The notes: a model not told the origin generated them from the letters alone. A DNA stretch of 6,707 nt from an uncultured Alphaproteobacteria bacterium (GCA_937967725.1 CALBSY010000292.1:1-6707); one strand, 5' to 3'. Numbered from the stretch's first letter, positions 1 through 6,504 are shown. Program-made: numbers and translations.

Positions 1-1
1 C

Positions 2-445
2 GCGTCCGCTTCGGCGGCGGAAATCGTCGCCGGTGCGTTGCAGGACCGCAACCGCGCGCTGGTGGTGGGTGAAGATTCGTTCGGCAAGGGCTCGGTGCAG
101 ACCGTGATCCCGCTGCAGGGCGGGCGCGACGGCGCGCTGCGCCTCACGACGGCGCGGTACTACACGCCAGCCGGCCGCTCGATCCAGGGCGCCGGCATCC
201 AGCCCGACATGGAAGTGGCTGCACGCCGGCTCGATCCGGAGCGGCTGCAACGGCTGCGGCTCTCAGAAGCCGACCTGCCGAACGCGCTCGACAACGACTC
301 GGGTGCGCAACGTCGCGGCGCGCATGTGCCGGAAGACCAGCCGCCTGAAGATTGGGATACGGCGGAAGATTATCAGCTCACGCGCGCCATGGACTTCCTG
401 CGCCAGGGTTTGGTGGCTGAGCGTCTGCGCGCCCGCGCCGGCTAA
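2..445 (+). CDS. ctpA: C-terminal processing peptidase (S41 family), 3' part only
   Basis: This is the C-terminal 147 residues of a CtpA/Tsp-type serine protease; the signal peptide, PDZ domain and first half of the protease domain lie left of the window. The reading frame is open to the left edge, so the internal TTG at 38 is not a start. The visible part opens with ASASAAEIVAGALQD, the S41 nucleophile segment. The Ser codon at 11-13 lies 25 residues before the Lys at 86-88 (in SFGKGS), the spacing known for the Ser/Lys dyad of Tsp and CtpA. The family segments LRLTTARYYTPAGRSIQ and GIQPDMEV follow, then an acidic linker and the usual DYQLTRAMDFL end. Family members act in the periplasm, trimming or degrading proteins from their C-terminus, often envelope or peptidoglycan-remodelling proteins. 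The substrate here is unknown. The gene ends with TAA 93 bases before the deacetylase start and is intact as far as visible. Confidence 0.93.
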   Translation, partial: ASASAAEIVAGALQDRNRALVVGEDSFGKGSVQTVIPLQGGRDGALRLTTARYYTPAGRSIQGAGIQPDMEVAARRLDPERLQRLRLSEADLPNALDNDSGAQRRGAHVPEDQPPEDWDTAEDYQLTRAMDFLRQGLVAERLRARAG

Positions 446-538
446 GACTTAACGTCTCGTCAATCGAGCTTAATCGCAGGCAAGCTGTGCGTGCGGCGCT
501 AGTGACGCGTTAGCCGAATTCAGCGATTCTCGCCCGCG

Positions 539-1738
539 ATGATTCGCCCGAAAGTGCGCGTGCCGCCGTCCATGAGGCGACCGGCGCCGCCGCCGAAACC
601 CAGGTTGAAACTGCCGCCGCTCAATCACCGGGTCGCGGCGCTAGGCGCCTGCGGGCTGGTGGCTGTGGCCGCGCTGATTTCGATTCAGGTGTTCGGCGAT
701 CCGAGCGCGGCCGGGCCGCGGCGGGTGCTTTCGCTTTCGCCTACCGACGCGGCCGCCAGCGCGCCGCGCGTCGCGTTCTCGGAAGCGGCGGAGGAAGGGC
801 TGGAGGCGGAACAATATCTGCTCGATGAATTGCCCTACTCGGGCGAGATCGGCGAAATCGATTCCAACGGTGAGTTGCGCGTGGCGGTGGTTGAGGCGCC
901 CGAGGCGTCGCGCCGGCCCAACGCATCGCCCTTGCCGCGCGCGCCATTGGCCGGGCTTTTCGAGCCCGGCCCCAATGGTCCGCTGCCGATCGTGGCCAGC
1001 AACGGACGCACGCCGGCGCAGGCCTATGCGCGCCCGTTCACGCCGCAGCCGAACCGGCCGATGGTTTCGGTGATCATCGGCGGCTTGGGCTTCAATGCGC
1101 GCGCGACGACGCAAGCGATCGAGGAATTGCCGCCCGAAGTAACGCTCTCGTTCGTGCCCTACGCCAGCAATCTGCAGAGCTGAATCGACCGCGCGCGCGC
1201 GCATGGACATGAGGTCCTTCTCGAACTGCCGATGGAGCCGTTCGACCCCACGGCCGACGACACTGGGCCGCAGACGCTGCTGGCGACGGCGTCGGCGCAG
1301 CAGAATGTTACGCGATTGGAGCAGTTGTTGTCGTACGGAACCGGCTATTTCGGCGTCACCAATTATCAGGGCGCTCGCTTCGCGACATCGGCGCAGGCAT
1401 CACAACCGGTCGTGCAGGCGTTGCGTCGCCGCGGGCTGGTGTTCGTCTCCTCCGGCATCGGCCAGCGCACGGCGCTGAGCGTGGAAGCGCAGCGCGCCGG
1501 TCTCGGCAACGCCGCCGCCGACCGTATCATTGACGTGCGCCGCGAAGCCGATGCGATCGATGATCAGTTGCTCAATCTGGAGGCGCTGGCGCTGCAAAAT
1601 CAAAGCGCAATCGGCGCAGGTTTCGCGTATCCCGTGACCATCGAGCAGGTCGGCCGCTGGTCCAGGGATATCGCTTCGCGCGGCTATCAATTGGCGCCAG
1701 CGTCGGCCGTGCTCAATGCACGCGCCGCGCGCCGATGA
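539..1738 (+). pseudogene. Divergent polysaccharide deacetylase, interrupted by an in-frame TGA
   Basis: Read through the stop, the frame gives 399 residues of a divergent polysaccharide deacetylase (DUF610/PF04748), an envelope-associated family without a firmly established substrate. The N-terminus is basic and proline-rich, with one membrane segment at about 32-52, then a low-complexity linker and the deacetylase-like domain from about 174. Landmarks are IGGLG (180-184), TLSFVPYA, GHE (223-225), PMEP (231-234), NYQGARF (275-281) and IGAGFAYPVTI (358-368). Codon 215 (1181-1183) is TGA. Both sides lie in the same frame, and homologous context (LQ-W-I-x-x-AR-x-x-GHE) suggests Trp there, one base change from TGG. 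The first part alone (214 residues) stops just inside the domain, so it should not be functional. ATG 1232 could start the second half but has no visible Shine-Dalgarno. The ATG at 539 is the first in frame that supplies the membrane anchor; its own ribosome site is also poor. A sequencing error is possible. The family call is confident; true loss of function is not. Confidence 0.82.
1181..1183 (+). other. In-frame TGA at an expected Trp codon
   Basis: The TGA follows AATCTGCAGAGC and is followed by ATCGACCGC, all in the deacetylase frame. The protein match continues immediately on both sides without insertion or deletion. A 13-base alternating CG tract begins at 1190 but keeps the frame and expected length (DRARA). 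A single G-to-A change at the third base of TGG explains it. Confidence 0.85.
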
Positions 1739-2235
1739 CAGAACCGAAAGATCCCAAACGCTACCGCCCCAATGTTGGCCTCGCGCTCTTCCACCGCGAA
1801 GGCTTGGTGTTTTTGGGCAAGCGTCATGGCGCGAGAGGTCCGTATCAGTGGCAGATGCCGCAAGGCGGCGTCGATCGTGGCGAGACGCCGCAACAGGCGG
1901 CTTTTCGTGAATTGGAGGAAGAGGTTGGCGTGCGCGCCGAGCACGTTGATCTGCTCGAGGAAACAGCAGACTGGCTTTATTACGAATTCCCCACGGAAAT
2001 CCGCGCAAAAATGAAGCATAAGGGGCGCAACCTGGGGCAACGGCAGAAATGGTTCGCCTTTCGGTTCAAGGGGCGTGACGCCGACATCAGACTCGATACA
2101 CATACGCCGGAGTTCAGCGATTGGCGCTGGGCGGCGCTCGACACGGCACCGGAGCTTGTGATCCCGTTCAAGCGCCCCACCTACGAAGAAGTGGCGCGAC
2201 GGTTCAAGAAATACAGCGTGGGGGAATCCAAATGA
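1735..2235 (+). CDS. rppH: RNA 5'-pyrophosphohydrolase (Nudix)
   Basis: RppH removes pyrophosphate from the 5' triphosphate end of mRNA, leaving a monophosphate that favours RNase E decay; it acts in the cytoplasm. Alphaproteobacterial members are also known as IalA/NudH. The 166-residue protein is full length for the family. It begins with the family pattern YRPNVGLALFHREG. WQMPQGG (39-45) leads into a complete Nudix box at about 44-66 (G44, E50, R58, E59, E62, E63, G65), which holds the metal-binding glutamates. Later parts also fit RppH: KWFAFRF, the F/W pair in PEFSDWRW, and VIPFKRPTYEEV near the C-terminus. The start overlaps the deacetylase stop by four bases (ATGA, 1735-1738) and has no clear Shine-Dalgarno, so translation is probably coupled to the upstream gene. 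The premature TGA upstream might therefore lower RppH output. Nothing in the protein itself looks damaged. Confidence 0.96.
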   Translation: MTEPKDPKRYRPNVGLALFHREGLVFLGKRHGARGPYQWQMPQGGVDRGETPQQAAFRELEEEVGVRAEHVDLLEETADWLYYEFPTEIRAKMKHKGRNLGQRQKWFAFRFKGRDADIRLDTHTPEFSDWRWAALDTAPELVIPFKRPTYEEVARRFKKYSVGESK

Positions 2236-2276
2236 TCGTCAGCCTTACGGGCGCCGCCGCAATCGCCCGCGCATGA
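2232..2276 (+). CDS. Possible 14-codon linker ORF between rppH and the hydrolase
   Basis: The frame encodes MIVSLTGAAAIARA. Its ATG overlaps the rppH stop (ATGA, 2232-2235) and its TGA overlaps the hydrolase start (ATGA, 2273-2276). A G-rich GGGGGA lies a few bases upstream of its ATG, while the hydrolase ATG has no obvious ribosome site. It could carry ribosomes from rppH to the hydrolase by stop-start reinitiation. It may equally be chance: it is very short, and nothing in the peptide shows a function. Confidence 0.3.
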   Translation: MIVSLTGAAAIARA

Positions 2277-3118
2277 AAAGACAATCCATCGCAACGCCCG
2301 CCGTGTTCGTCCATGGCGCGTTCTGCGGCGGCTGGGCGTTTGACGGCTTCCGCGAGCCGTTCGAAGCCGCCGGCTTCGAAACACACGCGCCGAACTTGCC
2401 GCATCACGAGCGCGGCGCCGATCTCGAACAGCTCGCGCAAACCGGGCTGAAAGATTACGCGGAGGCGATCACGCATTATGCGCGCGGCCTGCGCGCGCCG
2501 CCGGTGCTGGTGGGCCATTCGCTGGGCGGGCTGGTGGCGCAGCTGGTGGCGGCGCGGACGCCGGTCGCCGGCTTAGTGCTGCTGGCGCCGTCAGCGCCGT
2601 GGGGCGTGCCGCCGACGACGCTGGACGAACATGGCAATCAGTTCGGCCTCACGCTGCTCGGCGATTATTGGCGCAGGCCGGTGCCGCCGGACTATCGCGT
2701 CGCGCGCGCGACGACGCTGGACCGGCTTTCGCGCGAGGACGCGCGGCGCGTCTTCGCGCGGTTCGTGCCCGAAAGCGGACGCGCCATCCGCGAAGCGGTG
2801 CAATGGTGGATGGACCATTCGATGGCCGGCCAGGCGCCGGTGTATCGCATCGCCGCGCCGGTGCTTGGCCTTGCCGGCGGCAAGGATCGGGTGAACCCGG
2901 CCTCGACAGTACGCCGCGTGATTCAGCGTTTCCCGGGCGGGCAAGCGCACTTCCACGAGTTTCCGGAGATGAGCCACTGGCTGGTGGGCGAACCGGAAGC
3001 CGGCGAGGTCGCGGCGCTGACGCTGCAATGGATGGAAGCCCGCGAAATTCTGCCGAAGCCAGCGAAGAAGAAGCGCCAGCTTTCGTTGTTCGGTTGGGGC
3101 GAGAGCGCCGGGGCTTAA
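2273..3118 (+). CDS. Alpha/beta hydrolase with a basic C-terminal tail
   Basis: A 281-residue soluble alpha/beta-fold hydrolase; the substrate cannot be read from the sequence (esterase, lipase or related activity). The fold starts at FVHGAF (12-17, oxyanion-hole HG). The nucleophile elbow is GHSLGG (81-86) with Ser83. The likely acid is Asp205 in GGKDRVNP and the catalytic His is His235 in EMSHWL, in normal order and spacing. A lid-like region with many Arg and Trp residues (about 120-185) lies between strands 6 and 7. No signal peptide is visible. After the fold ends at about 258 there is a short tail, PKPAKKKRQLSLFGWGE, holding QLSLF (269-273), which matches the pentapeptide used by proteins that bind the DNA sliding clamp. 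Whether it works as such is unknown. The ATG at 2273 has no clear ribosome site, and HGAF follows about a dozen residues later, so little sequence could be missing. The gene is downstream of rppH in the same direction and its TAA overlaps the stop of the opposing phosphoesterase. Confidence 0.9.
   Translation: MKRQSIATPAVFVHGAFCGGWAFDGFREPFEAAGFETHAPNLPHHERGADLEQLAQTGLKDYAEAITHYARGLRAPPVLVGHSLGGLVAQLVAARTPVAGLVLLAPSAPWGVPPTTLDEHGNQFGLTLLGDYWRRPVPPDYRVARATTLDRLSREDARRVFARFVPESGRAIREAVQWWMDHSMAGQAPVYRIAAPVLGLAGGKDRVNPASTVRRVIQRFPGGQAHFHEFPEMSHWLVGEPEAGEVAALTLQWMEAREILPKPAKKKRQLSLFGWGESAGA
3115..3118. other. Shared TTAA: overlapping stops of converging genes
   Basis: TTAA provides TAA for the plus-strand hydrolase (3116-3118) and TAA for the minus-strand phosphoesterase (3115-3117). 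There is no intergenic space for a bidirectional terminator, so each transcript must run into the opposite gene before ending. Confidence 0.9.
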
Positions 3119-4074
3119 TTCGCCGCACTGCGTAAGGTGATCAGCACGATTTCGGGCGGATTGAGAAAGCGCACAGGCAGAATGCTGGTGCCGATGCCGG
3201 CGCTGACGAACATGCGCTTGTCGTTCTCTTCGACCAGATGGCAGCCGTAGCGCGGATTGCGCAGCGGCAGGATCGGACGGCCGAGGAAGGGAATGCTCAC
3301 TTGTCCGCAATGGCCGTGGCCGGCAAGCATGAGAGCGGGGCCGCGCGGCATGTCTGCAAACGTGTCCGGCGAATGGCTGAGCACGATGGTGTCCCGCCCC
3401 TGCACGCCATCGAGCGCGGCGGCGAAATCCGGCTCGCCAGTATCGAGATCGGCGAGGCCGGCGACGGCGATGTCGCCGCCTTCGCGCGCGATGATGACGT
3501 TGCGATTCCACAGCGCGGCGACGCCGGCTTCCATCAACGCCTGCGTGACGGCGGAGCGGCTGTACCAGACATCGTGGTTGCCGAGCACGGCGACGACGCC
3601 GAGCGGCGCGTCAAGCGCGGCGAACGTGGCGATGCCGCCGCTGACCTTGCCCTGTTCCAGCCCAGAGCGTTGCGCCTGCGGCTCGTGGCTGCCTGCATAG
3701 TCGCCCAGCAGCACGACCAGATCGGGGTTAAGGGCGTTGACGCGGTCGACGATGCGGCCCATGCGCGCGACGCTGACGTGCGGGCTGCCGACATGGGTGT
3801 CGGATAGCGCCGCAATGGTGACCGGCGCACCGCGCCAATCTTCGCTGATGATCTCAACGCGGCGCACCATGAGCAGATTGGGCTCGACCAGCCAGGCATA
3901 GACGTTGAGCCAGTACGCCGTTTCGAACACGGCAATGACGGCGAACCATATCCAGCGCGTACGCGGCGCGAGCCCATCCCAGCGCCGCATCAGCACCCAG
4001 CTCGCCCACACGATCAGTACGAAGCCGATGACGGCGCCGATAATGGCAGGCCAGAGATGCGGATGCGGGAGCAT
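3115..4074 (-). CDS. Membrane-anchored metallophosphoesterase (YkuE/YaeI-like)
   Basis: A calcineurin-like phosphoesterase of 319 residues with two predicted N-terminal membrane helices (about 9-29 and 41-62). The dimetal motifs are in order: SDTH (91-94, D92 and H94), GDY (124-126, D125), GNHD (165-168), SHSP (233-236, H234) and GHGHCGQ (252-258, H253 and H255). Relatives include B. subtilis YkuE, E. coli YaeI and Chlamydia LpxG, which act on membrane or lipid-linked phosphodiesters; the substrate here is not known. The last motif is usually GHTHGGQ or GHTHCGQ, and the Thr is Gly here, but all metal ligands are kept. The gene starts 24 bases after atpC, with AAGGAG only three bases before the ATG, so it is likely co-transcribed with the atp genes. 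No other nearby in-frame start keeps the first membrane helix. It ends in a TTAA shared with the converging hydrolase. Confidence 0.92.
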   Translation of the reverse strand: MLPHPHLWPAIIGAVIGFVLIVWASWVLMRRWDGLAPRTRWIWFAVIAVFETAYWLNVYAWLVEPNLLMVRRVEIISEDWRGAPVTIAALSDTHVGSPHVSVARMGRIVDRVNALNPDLVVLLGDYAGSHEPQAQRSGLEQGKVSGGIATFAALDAPLGVVAVLGNHDVWYSRSAVTQALMEAGVAALWNRNVIIAREGGDIAVAGLADLDTGEPDFAAALDGVQGRDTIVLSHSPDTFADMPRGPALMLAGHGHCGQVSIPFLGRPILPLRNPRYGCHLVEENDKRMFVSAGIGTSILPVRFLNPPEIVLITLRSAAN

Positions 4075-4077
4075 GCG

Positions 4078-4083
4078 CTCCTT
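4078..4083 (-). promoter_or_regulatory. Shine-Dalgarno of the metallophosphoesterase
   Basis: AAGGAG lies between the atpC stop and the phosphoesterase ATG at 4074. It is a strong anti-16S match, but the gap to the ATG is only three bases, shorter than usual. It supports the start and independent initiation within a shared mRNA. Confidence 0.55.
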
Positions 4084-4098
4084 TGCGGTTGGGCGCGC

Positions 4099-4500
4099 CT
4101 AGCGCGCCATCGCGGCTTTCATGGTTTCCAGCCGCGTCAGCACGCGCTGCGCGGCGTCGCGCTTGGCGTCGGTGTTGGCGTCGCGCAGATCTTCCTGCGC
4201 GTTCTTCAGCTGCTGTTCGAGTTCGGCCGATTCTACGCCGGACAGATCGACGGCTTCTTCGGCCAACACGGTCAACCCCTCTGGCGTCACGTCGGCGAAG
4301 CCGCCATTGACGAAAATGCGCCGCTCGGCGCCTTCATCGAACACTTTAAGCGCGCCCGGCTTGATCACGCTCATGACGGGAGCATGGTTGGGCGAAACGC
4401 CGAATTCGCCTTCCGCACCGGGCACGACCACGTGATCGACCGCGCCGTTGAACAATTCGCGCTCAGGCGAGACCAGTGCGAAATGAAGTTTGTCGACCAT
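4099..4500 (-). CDS. atpC: ATP synthase F1 epsilon subunit
   Basis: The epsilon subunit sits on the central stalk of F1, links gamma to the c-ring and in many bacteria inhibits ATP hydrolysis through its C-terminal helices. The 133-residue protein is full length. Residues 1-85 form the beta-sandwich domain, with the family pattern FALVSPERELFNG and the conserved GEFGVSPNHAPVMSVIKPG segment (31-49), then RIFVNGGFADV (61-71) and LTVLAEEAVDL (76-86). A helical, charged C-terminal part (about 90-133) follows, so this is the long form with both helices. The start is 8 bases after the upstream unknown gene. A weak AGAAG overlaps that gene's stop, suggesting translational coupling. Gene order atpD - unknown - atpC is kept on one strand. 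Confidence 0.97.
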   Translation of the reverse strand: MVDKLHFALVSPERELFNGAVDHVVVPGAEGEFGVSPNHAPVMSVIKPGALKVFDEGAERRIFVNGGFADVTPEGLTVLAEEAVDLSGVESAELEQQLKNAQEDLRDANTDAKRDAAQRVLTRLETMKAAMAR

Positions 4501-4508
4501 TTGTACTT

Positions 4509-5015
4509 CTAATGCCCTTGATTGCCCTTGGAGAAAGCAAGAATTCTGACCGCAAACCGTTTGGCCCTCGCTTTCGAGGTAGGATAGGCAACGTCCAGGA
4601 CCGCCGCGCGTCCGTCGCCGAGCGGCACATCGTATGAACGATATCGCGAGTCGCGTTCGGTTTTGTGCGGCTTGTCTTTCTGCTTCACGGCCTTTGGGTA
4701 ATTGCGCTTCAACGCCTTTTCGAGCTGCGACATCGCGTTGGCGCTGTCCTCACCATGAAACCACACGGTCGTAGTTGCTTCCTGAAAATCGACAAATACG
4801 CCATTATCGCCGCGCGGCCCGTCGCTCTCGCCCACAGCGTAGTAGAGCGTGCTGCCGCCCGGCGGGCGGCCAAGCTCGGCGCGGCGAGCGTCGGACAGAC
4901 GCAATCCGCCCGGAACGGGAAACTGCGCTCCGGGCTTACCTGCGATCACGTCAAGCGACCCTTCGACGATGAGCTGTGCGGCCAGCGCGCTCAGAGACTT
5001 TGCGTCGCTCGTCAT
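4509..5015 (-). CDS. Unknown protein encoded between atpD and atpC
   Basis: I do not recognise this 168-residue protein. The codons look like those of the neighbours (GC-rich third positions), and GGAGGG (5022-5027) lies six bases before the ATG, so the gene is very probably real. The N-terminal stretch, about 7-25, could be an amphipathic helix; no convincing signal peptide or membrane helix is present. A middle region has GDNGVFVDFQEATTTVWF (69-86), which looks like alternating beta strands. A basic stretch around 99-126 follows (KALKRNYPKAVKQKDKPHK), then DVAYPTSKARAKRFAVRIL (141-159). There are no Cys residues and no catalytic motif that I can name. Its position inside the F1 gene block, 64 bases after atpD and 8 before atpC, implies co-expression with the ATP synthase. 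A role in assembly or regulation would be only a guess. Confidence 0.82.
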   Translation of the reverse strand: MTSDAKSLSALAAQLIVEGSLDVIAGKPGAQFPVPGGLRLSDARRAELGRPPGGSTLYYAVGESDGPRGDNGVFVDFQEATTTVWFHGEDSANAMSQLEKALKRNYPKAVKQKDKPHKTERDSRYRSYDVPLGDGRAAVLDVAYPTSKARAKRFAVRILAFSKGNQGH

Positions 5016-5021
5016 TCAACG

Positions 5022-5027
5022 CCCTCC
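5022..5027 (-). promoter_or_regulatory. Shine-Dalgarno of the unknown gene after atpD
   Basis: GGAGGG with six-base spacing before the ATG at 5015 is the best ribosome site in the window. It settles the start of the 168-residue gene and argues that it is translated efficiently and not merely read over. Confidence 0.7.
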
Positions 5028-5079
5028 AACGAAGCTGGCCGGGGAGGCATCTCACGACAGGCGGGGAGTCCGGCCATCG

Positions 5080-6504
5080 TTACGCCGCCTCCGCCGCGAG
5101 TCGTTGTGCTTTGGCGATGGCGTCTTCGATCGAGCCGACCATATAAAAGGCGGGCTCAGGCAGATGGTCGTATTCGCCTTCGACCAGGCCTTTGAAGCCG
5201 CGAATGGTGTCCTTCAGATCGCAGAGCACGCCGGGAGAACCGGTGAAGGCTTCGGCGACGTGGAACGGCTGCGACAGGAAGCGCTCGATCTTGCGCGCGC
5301 GCGCGACGACGAGTTTGTCCTCTTCTGACAATTCGTCCATGCCGAGGATGGCGATGATGTCCTGCAGCGCCTTGTAGCGTTGCAGCGTTTCCTGGACCTT
5401 GCGCGCGACCTCGTAGTGCTCCTGACCCACCACGTTGGGATCGAGGATGCGCGAGGTGGAGTCGAGCGGATCCACCGCCGGATAGATGCCCTTCGCGGCG
5501 ATGTCGCGCGAGAGCACCGTGGTGGCGTCCAAGTGCGCGAACGAGGTAGCCGGCGCGGGGTCGGTCAGGTCGTCGGCCGGCACGTAGATGGCCTGCACGG
5601 AGGTGATGGAACCCTTGGTGGTCGAGGTGATGCGCTCCTGCATGGCGCCCATTTCAGTCGCCAGTGTCGGCTGATAGCCGACCGCCGAAGGAATGCGGCC
5701 CAAGAGCGCCGACACTTCCGAGCCCGCCTGGGTGAAGCGGAAGATGTTGTCGACGAAGAACAGGATGTCCTTGCCCTGATCGCGGAAGTGTTCGGCGATG
5801 GTCAAACCAGAGAGCGCAACGCGGGCGCGCGCGCCCGGCGGCTCGTTCATCTGGCCGAACACAAGCGCGCAGCGCGAACCTTGGCCGCCGCCTTCCTTGT
5901 TGACGCCCGACTCGATCATTTCATGGTAAAGGTCGTTGCCCTCGCGTGTGCGCTCGCCGACGCCAGCGAACACCGAATAACCGCCGTACGCCTTGGCGAT
6001 GTTGTTGATCAGTTCTTGGATCAACACCGTCTTGCCGACGCCAGCGCCACCGAAAAGCCCGATCTTGCCGCCCTTCGCGTACGGGCAGAGCAGATCGACG
6101 ACCTTGATGCCGGTGACGAGAATTTCCGGCGACGGCTTCTGATCGACGAAGGCCGGCGCGGGCTGGTGGATGGCGCGCTTGGTGCTGGTCTTCACTGGCG
6201 GGCCATCGTCCACCGGCTCGCCGATGACATTGAGAATGCGGCCGAGCGTTTCCTCGCCAACCGGCATGGCGATCGGCGCGCCAGTGTCGACGACATCCTG
6301 GCCACGCACGAGGCCTTCGGTTGCGTCCATGGCGATGGTGCGCACGGTGTTCTCACCGAGGTGTGTCGCCACTTCAAGCACAAGGCGATTGCCGCGATTG
6401 GTGGTCTCGAGCGCGTTGTAGATGTCCGGCAAGTGACCGTCGAACTCGACGTCGACGACGGCGCCGATCACTTGCGCCACGCGGCCTTTCATTTGCTGTG
6501 CCAT
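5080..6504 (-). CDS. atpD: ATP synthase F1 beta subunit
   Basis: The catalytic subunit of F1, which makes ATP at the alpha/beta interfaces. The 474-residue protein is complete. The N-terminal beta-barrel covers about 1-80. The P-loop is GGAGVGKT (152-159), with the catalytic Glu at 184 in GVGERTREGNDLYHEM. Walker B is ILFFVDN (247-253, D252). The segment GRIPSAVGYQPTLATEMG (269-286), the ATP synthase alpha/beta signature PAVDPLDSTS (342-351) and the DELSEED loop (390-396) are all present without change. The C-terminus FYMVGSIEDAIAKAQ is typical. The ATG at 6504 lies eight bases past the stop of the upstream unknown gene. A modest GGAAGG/TAGGG purine stretch overlaps that stop, so initiation may be coupled. 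No sign of a non-canonical (Na+ or N-type) enzyme is visible in beta, though ion choice is set elsewhere. Confidence 0.98.
   Translation of the reverse strand: MAQQMKGRVAQVIGAVVDVEFDGHLPDIYNALETTNRGNRLVLEVATHLGENTVRTIAMDATEGLVRGQDVVDTGAPIAMPVGEETLGRILNVIGEPVDDGPPVKTSTKRAIHQPAPAFVDQKPSPEILVTGIKVVDLLCPYAKGGKIGLFGGAGVGKTVLIQELINNIAKAYGGYSVFAGVGERTREGNDLYHEMIESGVNKEGGGQGSRCALVFGQMNEPPGARARVALSGLTIAEHFRDQGKDILFFVDNIFRFTQAGSEVSALLGRIPSAVGYQPTLATEMGAMQERITSTTKGSITSVQAIYVPADDLTDPAPATSFAHLDATTVLSRDIAAKGIYPAVDPLDSTSRILDPNVVGQEHYEVARKVQETLQRYKALQDIIAILGMDELSEEDKLVVARARKIERFLSQPFHVAEAFTGSPGVLCDLKDTIRGFKGLVEGEYDHLPEPAFYMVGSIEDAIAKAQRLAAEAA

Noticed and set aside
446..538. Promoter or terminator in the 93-base gap between ctpA and the deacetylase
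   Set aside because: I see no convincing -35/-10 pair or stem with T-run. The stretch is slightly richer in A/T than its surroundings, but nothing specific can be assigned.
1181..1183. TGA read as Trp or selenocysteine (recoded stop)
   Set aside because: TGA ends the same deacetylase frame at 1736-1738 and rppH at 2233-2235, so it works as a normal stop. The site fits Trp, not Cys or Sec, and no hairpin resembling a SECIS element is apparent just downstream.
1190..1202. 13-base alternating CG tract as a phase-variable repeat
   Set aside because: It encodes the expected DRARA residues at the expected length, the frame is intact, and the defect next to it is a substitution and not a slippage.
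1203..1478. Separate small gene starting just after the TGA in another frame
   Set aside because: The product is Arg/Ser-rich with no family resemblance, while the deacetylase frame over the same bases matches its family throughout.
1400..2008. Minus-strand open frame opposite the deacetylase and rppH
   Set aside because: It is a composition-driven shadow: no motif, no ribosome site, and overlap with confident plus-strand coding sequence.
2591..3511. Long minus-strand open frame (306 codons) opposite the hydrolase and phosphoesterase
   Set aside because: It is Arg/His-rich and without recognisable motifs, and lies opposite or out of frame with two well-supported genes. This is typical of antisense frames in GC-rich DNA.
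4092..4108. GC-rich inverted repeat (GGCGCG-5-CGCGCC) across the atpC stop as a terminator
   Set aside because: The six-base stem has no T-tract on the minus strand and lies just before a gene with a good ribosome site. It is more likely GC-rich chance.
5028..5079. Regulatory stem from GGCCGG and CCGGCC in the atpD-unknown gene gap
   Set aside because: The arms are only six bases and far apart in GC-rich DNA, so the pairing is not significant by eye.
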